64,000 nucleotides of DNA from Vibrio sp. SS-MA-C1-2 (GTDB lineage: Bacteria > Pseudomonadota > Gammaproteobacteria > Enterobacterales > Vibrionaceae): positions 1,178,001-1,242,000 of the forward strand of contig NZ_CP090981.1 of assembly GCF_021513135.1 (NCBI RefSeq), given 5' to 3'. Under the pieces are notes generated by a model that made no database searches, was not told the origin of the DNA, and worked only from the letters and a program-made list of their open reading frames with translations. Positions 17,427 to 25,591 of this stretch are shown in pieces. Position numbers and translations under genes: made by a program. The number at the start of each line of letters is the position of its first letter. The stretch's first letter is position 1.

Positions 17427-17608
17427 TTTAAATTTAACAAAAACTAAGAGTATGTTGAATTATAGTTTGTCGATGATGAGTCTTAATGCAGTCACAATTC
17501 TGAATAGATTGACTAATAAAGGGAGGTACAAACTGACTCTTTGAGCCAGTTTGCTTTAAGATTGTTTTTTGAAGTCTTTATTTATCAAGAAAACTAATTT
17601 AATGAAGG

Positions 17609-18364
17609 TTATAAAACGCGATGTCGAAACTTATCTACCCACATTGCTGTTGCACCACACACCGCAATTGGCATGATAATTAAGTTTACAAATGGAATCA
17701 TTGCAAACAACATCGTCAAACTGCCAAAGCTAATTGAAGTCCCTTTCTGTTCTCTTAACGCTTTACGCATGTTATGGAAAGGAACTTTATGGTTATCGAA
17801 TGGATAGTCACTGTATTGAATTGACATCATCCAAGCACTAAACAAGAACCACAGTACGGGACCAATCGTCTGACCTATGCCTGGGATCCATAATAAAATC
17901 AATAAGCCTAGAGCTTTCGGTAAGTAATACCAAAGTTTTTGCCATTCACGACGAAATACACGAGGTATATCTTTGATTAATGCACCCATTGAAGTATCCG
18001 GAGCTTGTTCTCCGGTTAAGCGAGATTCAAGGTATTCCGATAGCAGACCATTGAAAGGGGCGGCAACCCAATTCGCTACCATGCTAAAGAAGTAAGAAAA
18101 GGTCACCAAAATAGAAATGGTAATAAGTGGCCATAAAAGATAAGAAAGCCACTCCATCCATGTTGGTAGATACGAAAGCCAATAGTCAATCCACCCTCCA
18201 AGTTGCGTCAATAGAAAGCCAAAAGCAGCACCGAAAAGGAGAAAATTGATCAATAGCGGGATTAAAATAAATCGCCTCACTCCAGGTTGCAAAGCAAGTT
18301 TGAACCCTTGCAGTAGGTACCCAGCTCCACTTGCTGGTTCTGTGATTAATTTTGCTCTCTTCAT
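17609..18364 (-). CDS. cysZ: Sulfate transporter CysZ
   Basis: A 251 aa inner-membrane protein of the CysZ family, carrying sulfate for cysteine synthesis. Hydrophobic segments are at about 28-52, 70-95, 145-175 and 205-235. Family motifs seen are [12 protein letters not shown] near the start, [10 protein letters not shown] near 103-112, and [11 protein letters not shown] near 183-193. It is divergent from zipA and upstream of cysK, the common cysZ-cysK neighbourhood; the two are separated by about 520 bp filled with nested ERICs. Confidence 0.93.
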   Translation of the reverse strand: MKRAKLITEPASGAGYLLQGFKLALQPGVRRFILIPLLINFLLFGAAFGFLLTQLGGWIDYWLSYLPTWMEWLSYLLWPLITISILVTFSYFFSMVANWVAAPFNGLLSEYLESRLTGEQAPDTSMGALIKDIPRVFRREWQKLWYYLPKALGLLILLWIPGIGQTIGPVLWFLFSAWMMSIQYSDYPFDNHKVPFHNMRKALREQKGTSISFGSLTMLFAMIPFVNLIIMPIAVCGATAMWVDKFRHRVL

Positions 18365-18727
18365 AGGGTTCTCGTTATTGAAAATTATTTTGCGATATTA
18401 CTGTTTTGTTATAGCCAATTGCAAATTGATTTCTAAATGGAGTTAAAATTTATGATAGATTAGATCGTAGTTAAGTTAAAAATAGGTAAAAAAATCAAAT
18501 TTGTTAAAAATAATAGAAAACAACAGCTAATATAAGACAGATTTTGCTTTAAAATTTGATACATTGATAGTATGTACCTAAAATAAAAGGGTATAAAAAT
18601 AGATTTATAAAAGTCGCTGTTAGCAATCAAATTTAAATTCTCTTCATTTAAAGAGCATTACAGTACTAAAAATGGATTGTTAACAATGGAAATTAATTTA
18701 CCCCTGTTGGGTAATCGATAAGCAGAG
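18365..18727. other. Divergent cysZ/zipA intergenic region
   Basis: A 363 bp AT-rich region with the promoters of both genes, not individually resolvable by eye. At 18571-18595 the words TATGTACCTAAAATAA and AAGGGTATA, the two outer ends of an ERIC, are nearly fused. This may be the remnant of a collapsed copy. No gene or RNA seen. Confidence 0.4.
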
Positions 18728-19816
18728 ATGACGTCAATGCAAGAAGATTTACGGTTGGTTTTAGTTATAGTGGGAGCGCTTGCTATTGCAGGGCTTCTTT
18801 TTCATGGGTTATGGACAAACAGAAAAGATAAACCAACAAAATTCAGTGAGAAACCATTAAAGAAATTTGCAGATAAATCTCAAGATAATACAGGTTTTGA
18901 TGATGATGGTATCGGTGAAGTACGTGTCGTGAGTCGTGCTAATTCTTCTGAATCCAATGTGCCACCAGAAAAGAAGGCAGTCTCCCCAGAAAAAAGTGCG
19001 AGAAAAGAACCTGGTTTTAACTTTTCCGATGATCTTGTTACTGATGATCCACTTCTAAATAGTCAGAGTTCGTCAGCAGCGGATGTCACATTTACTGGTG
19101 CAGCTCAACCAAGCTTTTCAGCTGAAGAGCAAGAAGTTGCGAATCAAACGGCGATGAATTTAAATAAGAATGAAAACTTTTCATCTGTAGCTACATCATC
19201 AACAAATAACGCTTTAACGATGGAGTTTGACGCACAACAGCCTCAACCAGTGAATCGTCATCCAAATCAAGAGTTGATGGAATTTTCTGCTGTAACTCAA
19301 GAGTCTGTTATTGATGAACGAGTTGACGATACCGTAAATGAAACGGCTGACGCAATTGTGGTTGAACAGCCAATGGCCGAGCAGCCTATAGTTACTGAGC
19401 CAGAAGAGAAAGAACCTCTAGTTATTATCTTAAATGTCCATGCTAGTAAGGGGATGGAATTTAATGGAGCTCAACTATTTAATGCCATGGAGCAACATAG
19501 TCTTCATTTGGGCGAAATGGCGATTTACCATCGGCACGCCGATTTAGTTGGGGCTGGGAAAGTGCTCTTTAGTGTCGCTAACTCAGTAAATCCAGGGTCA
19601 TTTATTACTGATTCAGTCGAGACTTTCACTACGCCTGGTGTTACCTTCTTTATGTCTGTTCCTTGCTATGGGAATGCAGAGCAAAACTTCAAACTGATGC
19701 TACAAACCGCACAACAACTTGCCGATGATATGGGTGGTTTGGTTATGGATGAGAAGCGTCACGTTATTTCATCGCAAAAGTTAGATGAAATTAGGCATAA
19801 AATTAAGTCCTATTAA
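18728..19816 (+). CDS. zipA: Cell division protein ZipA
   Basis: Essential division protein that tethers FtsZ to the inner membrane. It has a type Ib N-terminal anchor (DLRLVLVIVGALAIAGLLFHG), a long acidic, Pro/Gln-rich linker from about 40 to 220, and the globular FtsZ-binding domain from about 225 to 362 (VIILNVHASKGMEFNGAQLF ...). At 362 aa it is similar to other vibrios. The true start may be the second ATG at 18737, giving MQEDLRL as in E. coli. A terminator follows. Confidence 0.94.
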   Translation: MTSMQEDLRLVLVIVGALAIAGLLFHGLWTNRKDKPTKFSEKPLKKFADKSQDNTGFDDDGIGEVRVVSRANSSESNVPPEKKAVSPEKSARKEPGFNFSDDLVTDDPLLNSQSSSAADVTFTGAAQPSFSAEEQEVANQTAMNLNKNENFSSVATSSTNNALTMEFDAQQPQPVNRHPNQELMEFSAVTQESVIDERVDDTVNETADAIVVEQPMAEQPIVTEPEEKEPLVIILNVHASKGMEFNGAQLFNAMEQHSLHLGEMAIYHRHADLVGAGKVLFSVANSVNPGSFITDSVETFTTPGVTFFMSVPCYGNAEQNFKLMLQTAQQLADDMGGLVMDEKRHVISSQKLDEIRHKIKSY

Positions 19817-19868
19817 TCGACAGTGACTTAAAGAAAATCTGATAATTAGTTACAATAGAAAAATTAGA

Positions 19869-19899
19869 AATAAGGCTCCAATTAGGGAGCCTTATTTTA
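19869..19899 (+). terminator. Terminator after zipA
   Basis: Arms AATAAGGCTCC and GGGAGCCTTATTTT. It separates zipA from the ligase gene, which are adjacent in E. coli. Confidence 0.85.
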
Positions 19900-19942
19900 T
19901 GGTGGATAATTTTGTGCCTCAATAAGGTTTCAAGCGTGTACT

Positions 19943-20070
19943 TATACTCAAAGTAATTGGAGTTGCTAGTAGGCGGCAAGTGAATGAGGCCTCATGAGTA
20001 TAGGTGAATTATATGATTGGGGCGAATGAGCGCAGCCAACAACCTAGCAACTTCAAGTAAGAAGGGTATA
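19943..20070 (-). repeat. ERIC element, first of a tandem pair
   Basis: A 128 bp copy, TATACTCAAAGTAATTGGAG to CTTCAAGTAAGAAGGGTATA. It shares its terminal TA bases with the next copy (GGGTATATACC junction). Confidence 0.87.
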
Positions 20071-20220
20071 TACCTAAAGTAATTGGAGTTGCTAGTAGGC
20101 AGCAAGTGAGTGAGGCTTCATAAATATAGGCGTCCTATATGATTGGAGCGCACGAGTACAGCCAACAACCTATACTTCAAGTAAGAAGGGGATAGTAACT
20201 TCGAGTATGAAGGGCTTATA
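20069..20220 (-). repeat. ERIC element, second of the tandem pair, plus a duplicated end
   Basis: TATACCTAAAGTAATTGGAG through CTTCAAGTAAGAAGGGGATA (to about 20194), then an extra partial terminus GTAACTTCGAGTATGAAGGG (20195-20214) that looks like the end of a third copy. It ends about 30 bp before the ligase start. Confidence 0.78.
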
Positions 20221-20251
20221 TTATTCATTAGGTCGACTAGATTAGAGAGAT

Positions 20252-22201
20252 GTGATTGTGTTAAATAGCCAACAGCAAGAGATATTCAAGCAACTAGATC
20301 CAACTATCAGTGAAACACTGCTTATTGAAGTAACAAATGGTAACCAGAGTTTTGAGTCTTTAGATAATGGTCAGCAACTGGCTGTTCTTAAACTAACAAA
20401 TAGTTTATATCGAGCAGGTTATCCGTTGTTGGATGATATTAGTTATGATGCTCACCAAAATTATTTTAAGAGCAATAATCCAGATCACCCTTTTGTTAAT
20501 CAAGTTGAAGACGAGGTGATTGTTGAGGGTAAAACCGTTGCATTACCCGTTAAAATGTTATCAACAGATAAAGCTTATAGTGAAAAAGAGATCCAACAGT
20601 GGATAAAGCGTATTAAAAAAGCTGCGCTCTCTTTAAAGATCCTAGAGCGTGATATTGAGCTTCGAGTAACGCCAAAACTCGATGGTTATGCCGCTTACGA
20701 TGACGGTAATATTCTTTATACTCGAGGTAATGGCTTACAAGGTCGAGATATCTCTTTTGTTTTTAATCGTGGCTTAATGACAGCAGAAGGTAATGAGCGT
20801 GGTTTAGGAGCAGGAGAAATTGTTATCTCGAAAAGCTATTTTGCTGAAAATTTGGCGGAGCATTTTGAGAACTCTCGTAATATTCAAGCCTCAATTATTG
20901 CAGAAAAAAATGTCGATGAACGTGTTCAGCAAGCGGTGAATTGTGGCGCAGCTGTTTTCTTTCCTTTTGCAAAACTGCCTAACTGGCAAGGTTCGATCGC
21001 TGATTTCATCGCCAATTTCACCTCTATTACTAATGATATTTTAACCTCTAGTGATTATGATGTTGATGGTGTGATTATTGAAACCACCCATCAAGCCATA
21101 AAAGAGGAGATGGGGGCAACACGCCATCATCATCGCTGGCAGATAGCATTAAAATCTAATGATGAGAAAGCGGAAGTGAAAATTTTAGCCGTGATCCCTC
21201 AAACGTCTCGTAATGGTAAAATTACCCCTGTTGCTCAATTAGAACCTACTCGTCTTTCTGGTGCTGAAATTACGCGAGCAACAGCGCACAACTATGGCAT
21301 GGTACGTGAAAAAGGAATTGGCAAGGGAACCATTATTCAGTTAGTGAGAAGTGGTTTGGTTATACCTAAAATAGAGAAAGTACTCAAACCTGCGACACCT
21401 GATATTCCTGATAATTGCCCTTGTTGTGATCAACCTTTAACGTGGGTCGATGACAACTTATTTTGTCTTAATACACAAGGTTGTCGTGACCAGATCGAAA
21501 AGAGCATCATCCACTTCTTTGATACGCTTGGAAATAATGATGGATTTGGTCCCGCGACAATTTCGATCTTATTTGACCACCAGATCCGTACTATTGCTGA
21601 TGTTTATCAATTTGCTGATGATCCCCAACAGTTAGTTGAGATGGGTTATAAAGAGAAGACGGTAAATAATTTAGTTGATGCACTCAATAAGAGTCGTCAA
21701 ATAGAAATTGAAGATTGGCGTTTCTTAGCGGCATTTGGTGTCAATCGTTTAGGGTTAGGGGTTGCAGAAAAACTATTACAGCATCATGGTATCGAGCAGC
21801 TATTCTCTTTGAGTGTTGATGATATCAAAGTGATTGATGGCTTTGCTGAAAAGACCGCGTTACAAGTTGTTGCTGGCTTAGCTGAAATTAAATCACAATT
21901 TGATGCGATTTATGGTCTAGGTTTTAACTTACAGATCACGCCAAATATTTTAGATTCTCAGCAATTAGGTTCAGTCATTGCAGGAAAAATTGTGGTCTTT
22001 ACTGGCGCGATGAGCAGTGGCAGCCGTGGTGATATGGAGAAAAAAGCCAAAGAGCTTGGTGCTAAAGTTGCAAAGTCTGTTTCAGGCAAAACCCATTATT
22101 TGATCACTGGAGCAAAAGTAGGCGCGAATAAGATTAATGCCGCTGAAGCGAAAGGTGTGACGGTGATCAGTGAAGCTCAATATTTGGAGATGATTGACTA
22201 A
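20252..22201 (+). CDS. Divergent NAD-dependent DNA ligase (LigA-like)
   Basis: A 649 aa ligase with the complete LigA architecture but poor similarity to standard gamma-proteobacterial LigA. The Ia-type N-terminus reads Y-P-L-L-D-D-I-S-Y-D; the adenylation lysine is K142 in T-P-K-L-D-G; motif III is DVDGVIIE; the OB fold contains ITPVAQLEPTRLSGAEI. A Zn site (C-P-C-C ... C-x5-C), HhH repeats and a C-terminal BRCT domain (GKIVVFTGAMSSGSRG) follow. The start is GTG at 20252 or 20258. It occupies the zipA-ligA position, so it may be the only ligase or a replacement of the usual one. Confidence 0.8.
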   Translation: MIVLNSQQQEIFKQLDPTISETLLIEVTNGNQSFESLDNGQQLAVLKLTNSLYRAGYPLLDDISYDAHQNYFKSNNPDHPFVNQVEDEVIVEGKTVALPVKMLSTDKAYSEKEIQQWIKRIKKAALSLKILERDIELRVTPKLDGYAAYDDGNILYTRGNGLQGRDISFVFNRGLMTAEGNERGLGAGEIVISKSYFAENLAEHFENSRNIQASIIAEKNVDERVQQAVNCGAAVFFPFAKLPNWQGSIADFIANFTSITNDILTSSDYDVDGVIIETTHQAIKEEMGATRHHHRWQIALKSNDEKAEVKILAVIPQTSRNGKITPVAQLEPTRLSGAEITRATAHNYGMVREKGIGKGTIIQLVRSGLVIPKIEKVLKPATPDIPDNCPCCDQPLTWVDDNLFCLNTQGCRDQIEKSIIHFFDTLGNNDGFGPATISILFDHQIRTIADVYQFADDPQQLVEMGYKEKTVNNLVDALNKSRQIEIEDWRFLAAFGVNRLGLGVAEKLLQHHGIEQLFSLSVDDIKVIDGFAEKTALQVVAGLAEIKSQFDAIYGLGFNLQITPNILDSQQLGSVIAGKIVVFTGAMSSGSRGDMEKKAKELGAKVAKSVSGKTHYLITGAKVGANKINAAEAKGVTVISEAQYLEMID

Positions 22202-22378
22202 TGGGGGCTTTAATTTTTTCTCGTTATTTATTTTGAATAGAAGATAATTTGTCTAAGACAATAGACAGGTATTAGCTATCTAATGTTAGAATAGAACAAG
22301 AATAATCAATTTTACTTGAAATAAACATTAAAGCAGCAGTATTTGATTGCTGTTTTATCATCAATAAAGGCAAATAGA

Positions 22379-23803
22379 ATGACGGTAAAAACACGCTTTG
22401 CGCCTAGTCCAACAGGTTTTCTTCACGTAGGTGGTGCTCGTACTGCCCTATATTCATGGTTATATGCACAACACCTTGGCGGTGAATTTGTATTGCGTAT
22501 TGAAGATACTGATATTGAACGCTCAACTCAAGAAGCTATTGATGCGATCTTAGAAGGAATGTCGTGGTTAGGCCTGGATTGGGATGAAGGTCCTTATTAT
22601 CAGACTAAACGCTTTGACCGTTATAACCAACTTGTTGATCAGTTATTAGCCGAAGATAAAGCTTATAAGTGTTACTGTCCAAAAGATCTACTTGATGAAA
22701 TTCGTGAAGAGCAGATGGCGGCAGGTGTTAAACCTCGTTATGATGCGAATCACCCTGAGATCATTAAAGCGAATGCGGCTGCAACTGAAGATTCACCTTT
22801 TGTTATCCGCTTCCGTAATCCTAAAGAAGGAACGGTGGTATTTGAAGATCAAGTGCGCGGTAAAATTGAGATCGCAAACAGTGAATTAGATGATCTTATT
22901 ATTCGTCGTACCGATGGTAGCCCAACTTATAACTTCTGTGTTGTCGTTGATGATTGGGATATGGAGATCACTCATGTTGTTCGTGGTGAAGATCATATCA
23001 ACAATACACCTCGTCAGATCAATATCTATAATGCATTAGGCGCACCTGTTCCAGTATTTGCTCACTGTGCAATGATCCTTGGTGATGATGGTGCAAAACT
23101 ATCTAAGCGTCATGGTGCGGTAAATGTGATGCAATATCGTGATGAAGGTTATCTACCACAAGCATTATTAAACTATCTTGTTCGTTTAGGTTGGTCTCAT
23201 GGTGATCAAGAGATCTTCTCTATGGATGAGATGATTTCACTGTTTGAATTAACGTCAATTAGTAAGTCAGCATCCGCTTTTAATACGGATAAGTTGCTTT
23301 GGTTAAACAACCATTATCTAAAAACTGAATCTGCAGAAGAAGTGGCTAAGCATCTTGAGTGGCATTTAGCTCAACAGAATGTTGATATTACATCTGGCCC
23401 AGCAATTACAGAGGTGATTACTCTTGTTGCAGAGCGTTGTAATACCTTGGTTGAGATGGCTACACAATGTCGTTACTTCTACCATGATTATGAAGAGTTT
23501 GATGCAGCAGCAGCGAAAAAGCACCTTCGTCCTGTCGCTAAACAACCTTTATTAACAGTAAAAGAGAAACTATCTGGATTGACTGAATGGACTGTTGAAG
23601 CGATTCATCAAGTGATTCAAGACAGTGCAGCTGAACTTGAAGTTGGCATGGGTAAAGTGGGTATGCCACTACGTGTTGCTGCTACTGGCGCTGGTCAGTC
23701 TCCTTCAATTGATGCCGTTATCCACCTAGTAGGTAAGGATAACAGCATTGCACGTATCGAGAAAGCGATTGCATTTATTGAAGCGCGAGAAGCTGCTCAA
23801 TAA
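22379..23803 (+). CDS. gltX: Glutamate-tRNA ligase
   Basis: Class I aminoacyl-tRNA synthetase charging tRNA-Glu, 474 aa from the ATG at 22379 ([19 protein letters not shown]). AAAGG lies upstream of it, and homologues start here. The HIGH-type motif is HVGG at about 16-19 and the KMSKS-type motif K-L-S-K-R-H at about 238-243. The gene is followed by tRNA-Ala and tRNA-Glu genes, so the enzyme and its substrate tRNA are encoded side by side. Confidence 0.97.
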   Translation: MTVKTRFAPSPTGFLHVGGARTALYSWLYAQHLGGEFVLRIEDTDIERSTQEAIDAILEGMSWLGLDWDEGPYYQTKRFDRYNQLVDQLLAEDKAYKCYCPKDLLDEIREEQMAAGVKPRYDANHPEIIKANAAATEDSPFVIRFRNPKEGTVVFEDQVRGKIEIANSELDDLIIRRTDGSPTYNFCVVVDDWDMEITHVVRGEDHINNTPRQINIYNALGAPVPVFAHCAMILGDDGAKLSKRHGAVNVMQYRDEGYLPQALLNYLVRLGWSHGDQEIFSMDEMISLFELTSISKSASAFNTDKLLWLNNHYLKTESAEEVAKHLEWHLAQQNVDITSGPAITEVITLVAERCNTLVEMATQCRYFYHDYEEFDAAAAKKHLRPVAKQPLLTVKEKLSGLTEWTVEAIHQVIQDSAAELEVGMGKVGMPLRVAATGAGQSPSIDAVIHLVGKDNSIARIEKAIAFIEAREAAQ

Positions 23804-23863
23804 ATTTTCACTTTGAAGTGCTAACTAAATAGATGTATTTGGTTGATCAACGTAGAGAATATA

Positions 23864-23895
23864 AATAGGTGATAATAGAGTGTTTATCACCTATT
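23864..23895 (+). terminator. Hairpin downstream of gltX
   Basis: Long perfect stem AATAGGTGATAA/TTTATCACCTATT with a 7-base loop, about 60 bp after gltX. There is no clear T tract after it, so termination strength is uncertain. Confidence 0.5.
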
Positions 23896-24066
23896 GATGA
23901 TTAGCTCTAATAAATTCTGAGATATCTTATAGAGATAAGGCAGTAATTTATTAGAGTTTTTTTATGCTAGTGATAATATATGGATAAAAAATAAACAGTT
24001 AACGCTTCGGTTGACTATTTTTTAGCTATTCAGTGATTAATCAGTCTAAATTTACTGAAAATGATA

Positions 24067-24095
24067 TTGACACTTTTTTCGTTAACGCATAAAAT
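24067..24095 (+). promoter_or_regulatory. Promoter of the tRNA-Ala/tRNA-Glu unit
   Basis: Consensus -35 TTGACA (24067-24072), 17 bp spacer, -10 TAAAAT (24090-24095), about 35 bp before the first tRNA. Confidence 0.75.
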
Positions 24096-24137
24096 CTCTT
24101 CCGTTGTTTGAGTTAACTCTATAACTTATCAGCATTT

Positions 24138-24213
24138 GGGGCTATAGCTCAGCTGGGAGAGCGCTTCGCTGGCAGCGAAGAGGTCTGCGGTTCGATCCCG
24201 CATAGCTCCACCA
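24138..24213 (+). tRNA. tRNA-Ala (anticodon GGC)
   Basis: A 76-nt cloverleaf with encoded CCA. The acceptor GGGGCTA pairs with TAGCTCC; D arm AGCTCAGCTGGGAGAGC; anticodon arm CTTCGCT-GGC-AGCGAAG; T arm with GGTTCGATCC. Six bases separate it from tRNA-Glu. Confidence 0.97.
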
Positions 24214-24219
24214 AATTCT

Positions 24220-24295
24220 GTCCCGTTCGTCTAGAGGCCTAGGACACCGCCCTTTCACGGCGGTAACAGGGGTTCGACTCCCCTACGGGACGCCA
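24220..24295 (+). tRNA. tRNA-Glu (anticodon TTC)
   Basis: A 76-nt cloverleaf with encoded CCA. The acceptor GTCCCGT pairs with ACGGGAC; the anticodon loop is CCTTTCAC in a CCGC/GCGG stem; T arm GGGGTTCGACTCCCC. Cotranscribed with tRNA-Ala. Confidence 0.97.
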
Positions 24296-24300
24296 AATAA

Positions 24301-24331
24301 AAAAGCCTTGTCGTTATGACAAGGCTTTTTT
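24301..24331 (+). terminator. Terminator after the tRNA pair
   Basis: Arms GCCTTGTC/GACAAGGC with a 5-base loop and six T residues. Confidence 0.92.
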
Positions 24332-24352
24332 GCTTTTATACCTTTTTATTCT

Positions 24353-24627
24353 TATACCTTTGTTACTTGAAGTTGCTAGGCTAGGTTTATAACAGTAACG
24401 GCATCATTCATTCGCCCCGATCATATATACTCTTCTTACTTGAAATTGCTAGGTTGTTGGCTACGCTCATTCGCTCCGATCATATAGCGCATCTATACTC
24501 ATGGGATCTCATTCACTTGCCGCCTACTCGCAACTCCAATTACTTTGAGTCTATATTTATAGATCTTCACTCATTTGCCCGCTACTAGTGTAGTGGTCAA
24601 TTAATTTGGGCAATTACTTTAGGTATA
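24353..24627 (+). repeat. Older ERIC element split by a second ERIC
   Basis: The left part (24353-24425, TATACCTTTGTTACTTGAAG to CGCCCCGATCA) and right part (24556-24627, TTCACTCATTTGCCCGCTAC to ATTACTTTAGGTATA) form one diverged ERIC interrupted by the copy at 24426-24555. It contains extra bases (for example CTAGGTTTATAACAGTAACG), suggesting age. Confidence 0.7.
24426..24555 (+). repeat. ERIC element inserted into an older ERIC
   Basis: TATACTCTTCTTACTTGAAA to ATTACTTTGAGTCTATA, an intact 130 bp copy. TATA flanks it on both sides, and the insertion point is the central CATATA of the host ERIC, the same position as the nested pair at 17.2 kb. Confidence 0.78.
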
Positions 24628-24640
24628 AAAATGAGATAAG

Positions 24641-24665
24641 AAAAAGGCCTGATGAATCAGACCTT
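24641..24665 (-). terminator. Terminator after tdk
   Basis: On the minus strand, stem AAGGTCTGA/TCAGGCCTT with a four-base loop, followed by TTTTTC. It lies just past the tdk stop. Confidence 0.8.
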
Positions 24666-24703
24666 AAGTATTTTTTTACTTTATGATGCAGAGGAGAAAA
24701 CCC

Positions 24704-25282
24704 TTATTTATTTAAGGCTTCTTTATAATGTTTACGACATACTGAAACATATAACTCATTGCCACCAATAGCGACTTGATCGCCAGCAGCGATTGCTTTG
24801 CCATTCTCATCCTGACGAATAACCATATTGGCTTTACGACCACAGTGACAGATAGTTTTTAGTTCAACTAATTTATCTGCCCATGACAGTAAATAGCGGC
24901 TACCTTCAAATAATTCACCAACAAAATCGGTACGTAAACCATAGCAAAGCACTGGGATGTGAAGCTTATCGACAACTTCTGTTAACTGATAAACTTGCTC
25001 TTTGGTTAAAAATTGGCACTCATCGATTAATACACAATCAACTTTATTCTCTTCATTCAGTTGAGATATATTTTCGAAAAGATCATCGCTAGGGTTAAAC
25101 AATGTTGCATCTGCTTCTAAACCAATTCGAGAGCTGACTTTCCCTGCACCATAACGAGTATCAATTGCTGCGGTAAAAATAAGAGGGTTCATACCTCTTT
25201 CTATATAGTTAAACGATGATTGTAATAATGTTGTTGATTTACCTGCATTCATTGCAGAGTAATAGAAGTACATTTGCGCCAC
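24704..25282 (-). CDS. tdk: Thymidine kinase
   Basis: Salvage enzyme phosphorylating thymidine, type II TK, 192 aa. It has a P-loop at about 9-16 (MNAGKSTT), the Walker B/DE region [10 protein letters not shown] near 84-93 with the catalytic Glu, and a structural zinc site formed by C-H-C-G near 144-147 plus the later Cys/His (VSVCRKHY). Monocistronic, with its own terminator downstream. Confidence 0.96.
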   Translation of the reverse strand: MAQMYFYYSAMNAGKSTTLLQSSFNYIERGMNPLIFTAAIDTRYGAGKVSSRIGLEADATLFNPSDDLFENISQLNEENKVDCVLIDECQFLTKEQVYQLTEVVDKLHIPVLCYGLRTDFVGELFEGSRYLLSWADKLVELKTICHCGRKANMVIRQDENGKAIAAGDQVAIGGNELYVSVCRKHYKEALNK

Positions 25283-25480
25283 AGCAGTGTCTCAGTAGTG
25301 ATGATAATAATTAATAATGCTACAGAATTACCGAGCAAATAGAAAGAACAACACGCAGATATTAGAGATAAATTAAATGAAATTTGTGAAGTTGAAGCCG
25401 GATTTATCCAAAGGATTTAGTCGGTAGATTATCTGTTTTTACGGTCGATGAAAGTCAAAATATAGCGCTTAAATTTAGAC
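25283..25480. other. Gap between tdk and the NhaC-family gene
   Basis: About 200 bp, AT-rich, expected to hold the tdk promoter. No gene, RNA or repeat recognised. Confidence 0.4.
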
Positions 25481-25520
25481 AAAAAAATAGACTCAAGCTG
25501 TCGGTTTGAGTCTATTTTAT
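25481..25520 (-). terminator. Terminator after the NhaC-family transporter
   Basis: Arms AAAATAGACTCAA and TTTGAGTCTATTTT with a 7-base loop, followed on the minus strand by seven T residues. Confidence 0.88.
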
Positions 25521-25591
25521 CGATCTTTTTTCGCTTTACTTTCTGAGTTGTTTATTGATTACATTAAGCTATGATAATCAATAGGTAACGA

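Noticed and set aside
20252-22201. Calling the ligase gene a normal ligA
   Set aside because: Motif wording departs too far from the usual protein; retained as a divergent LigA-like ligase without a symbol.
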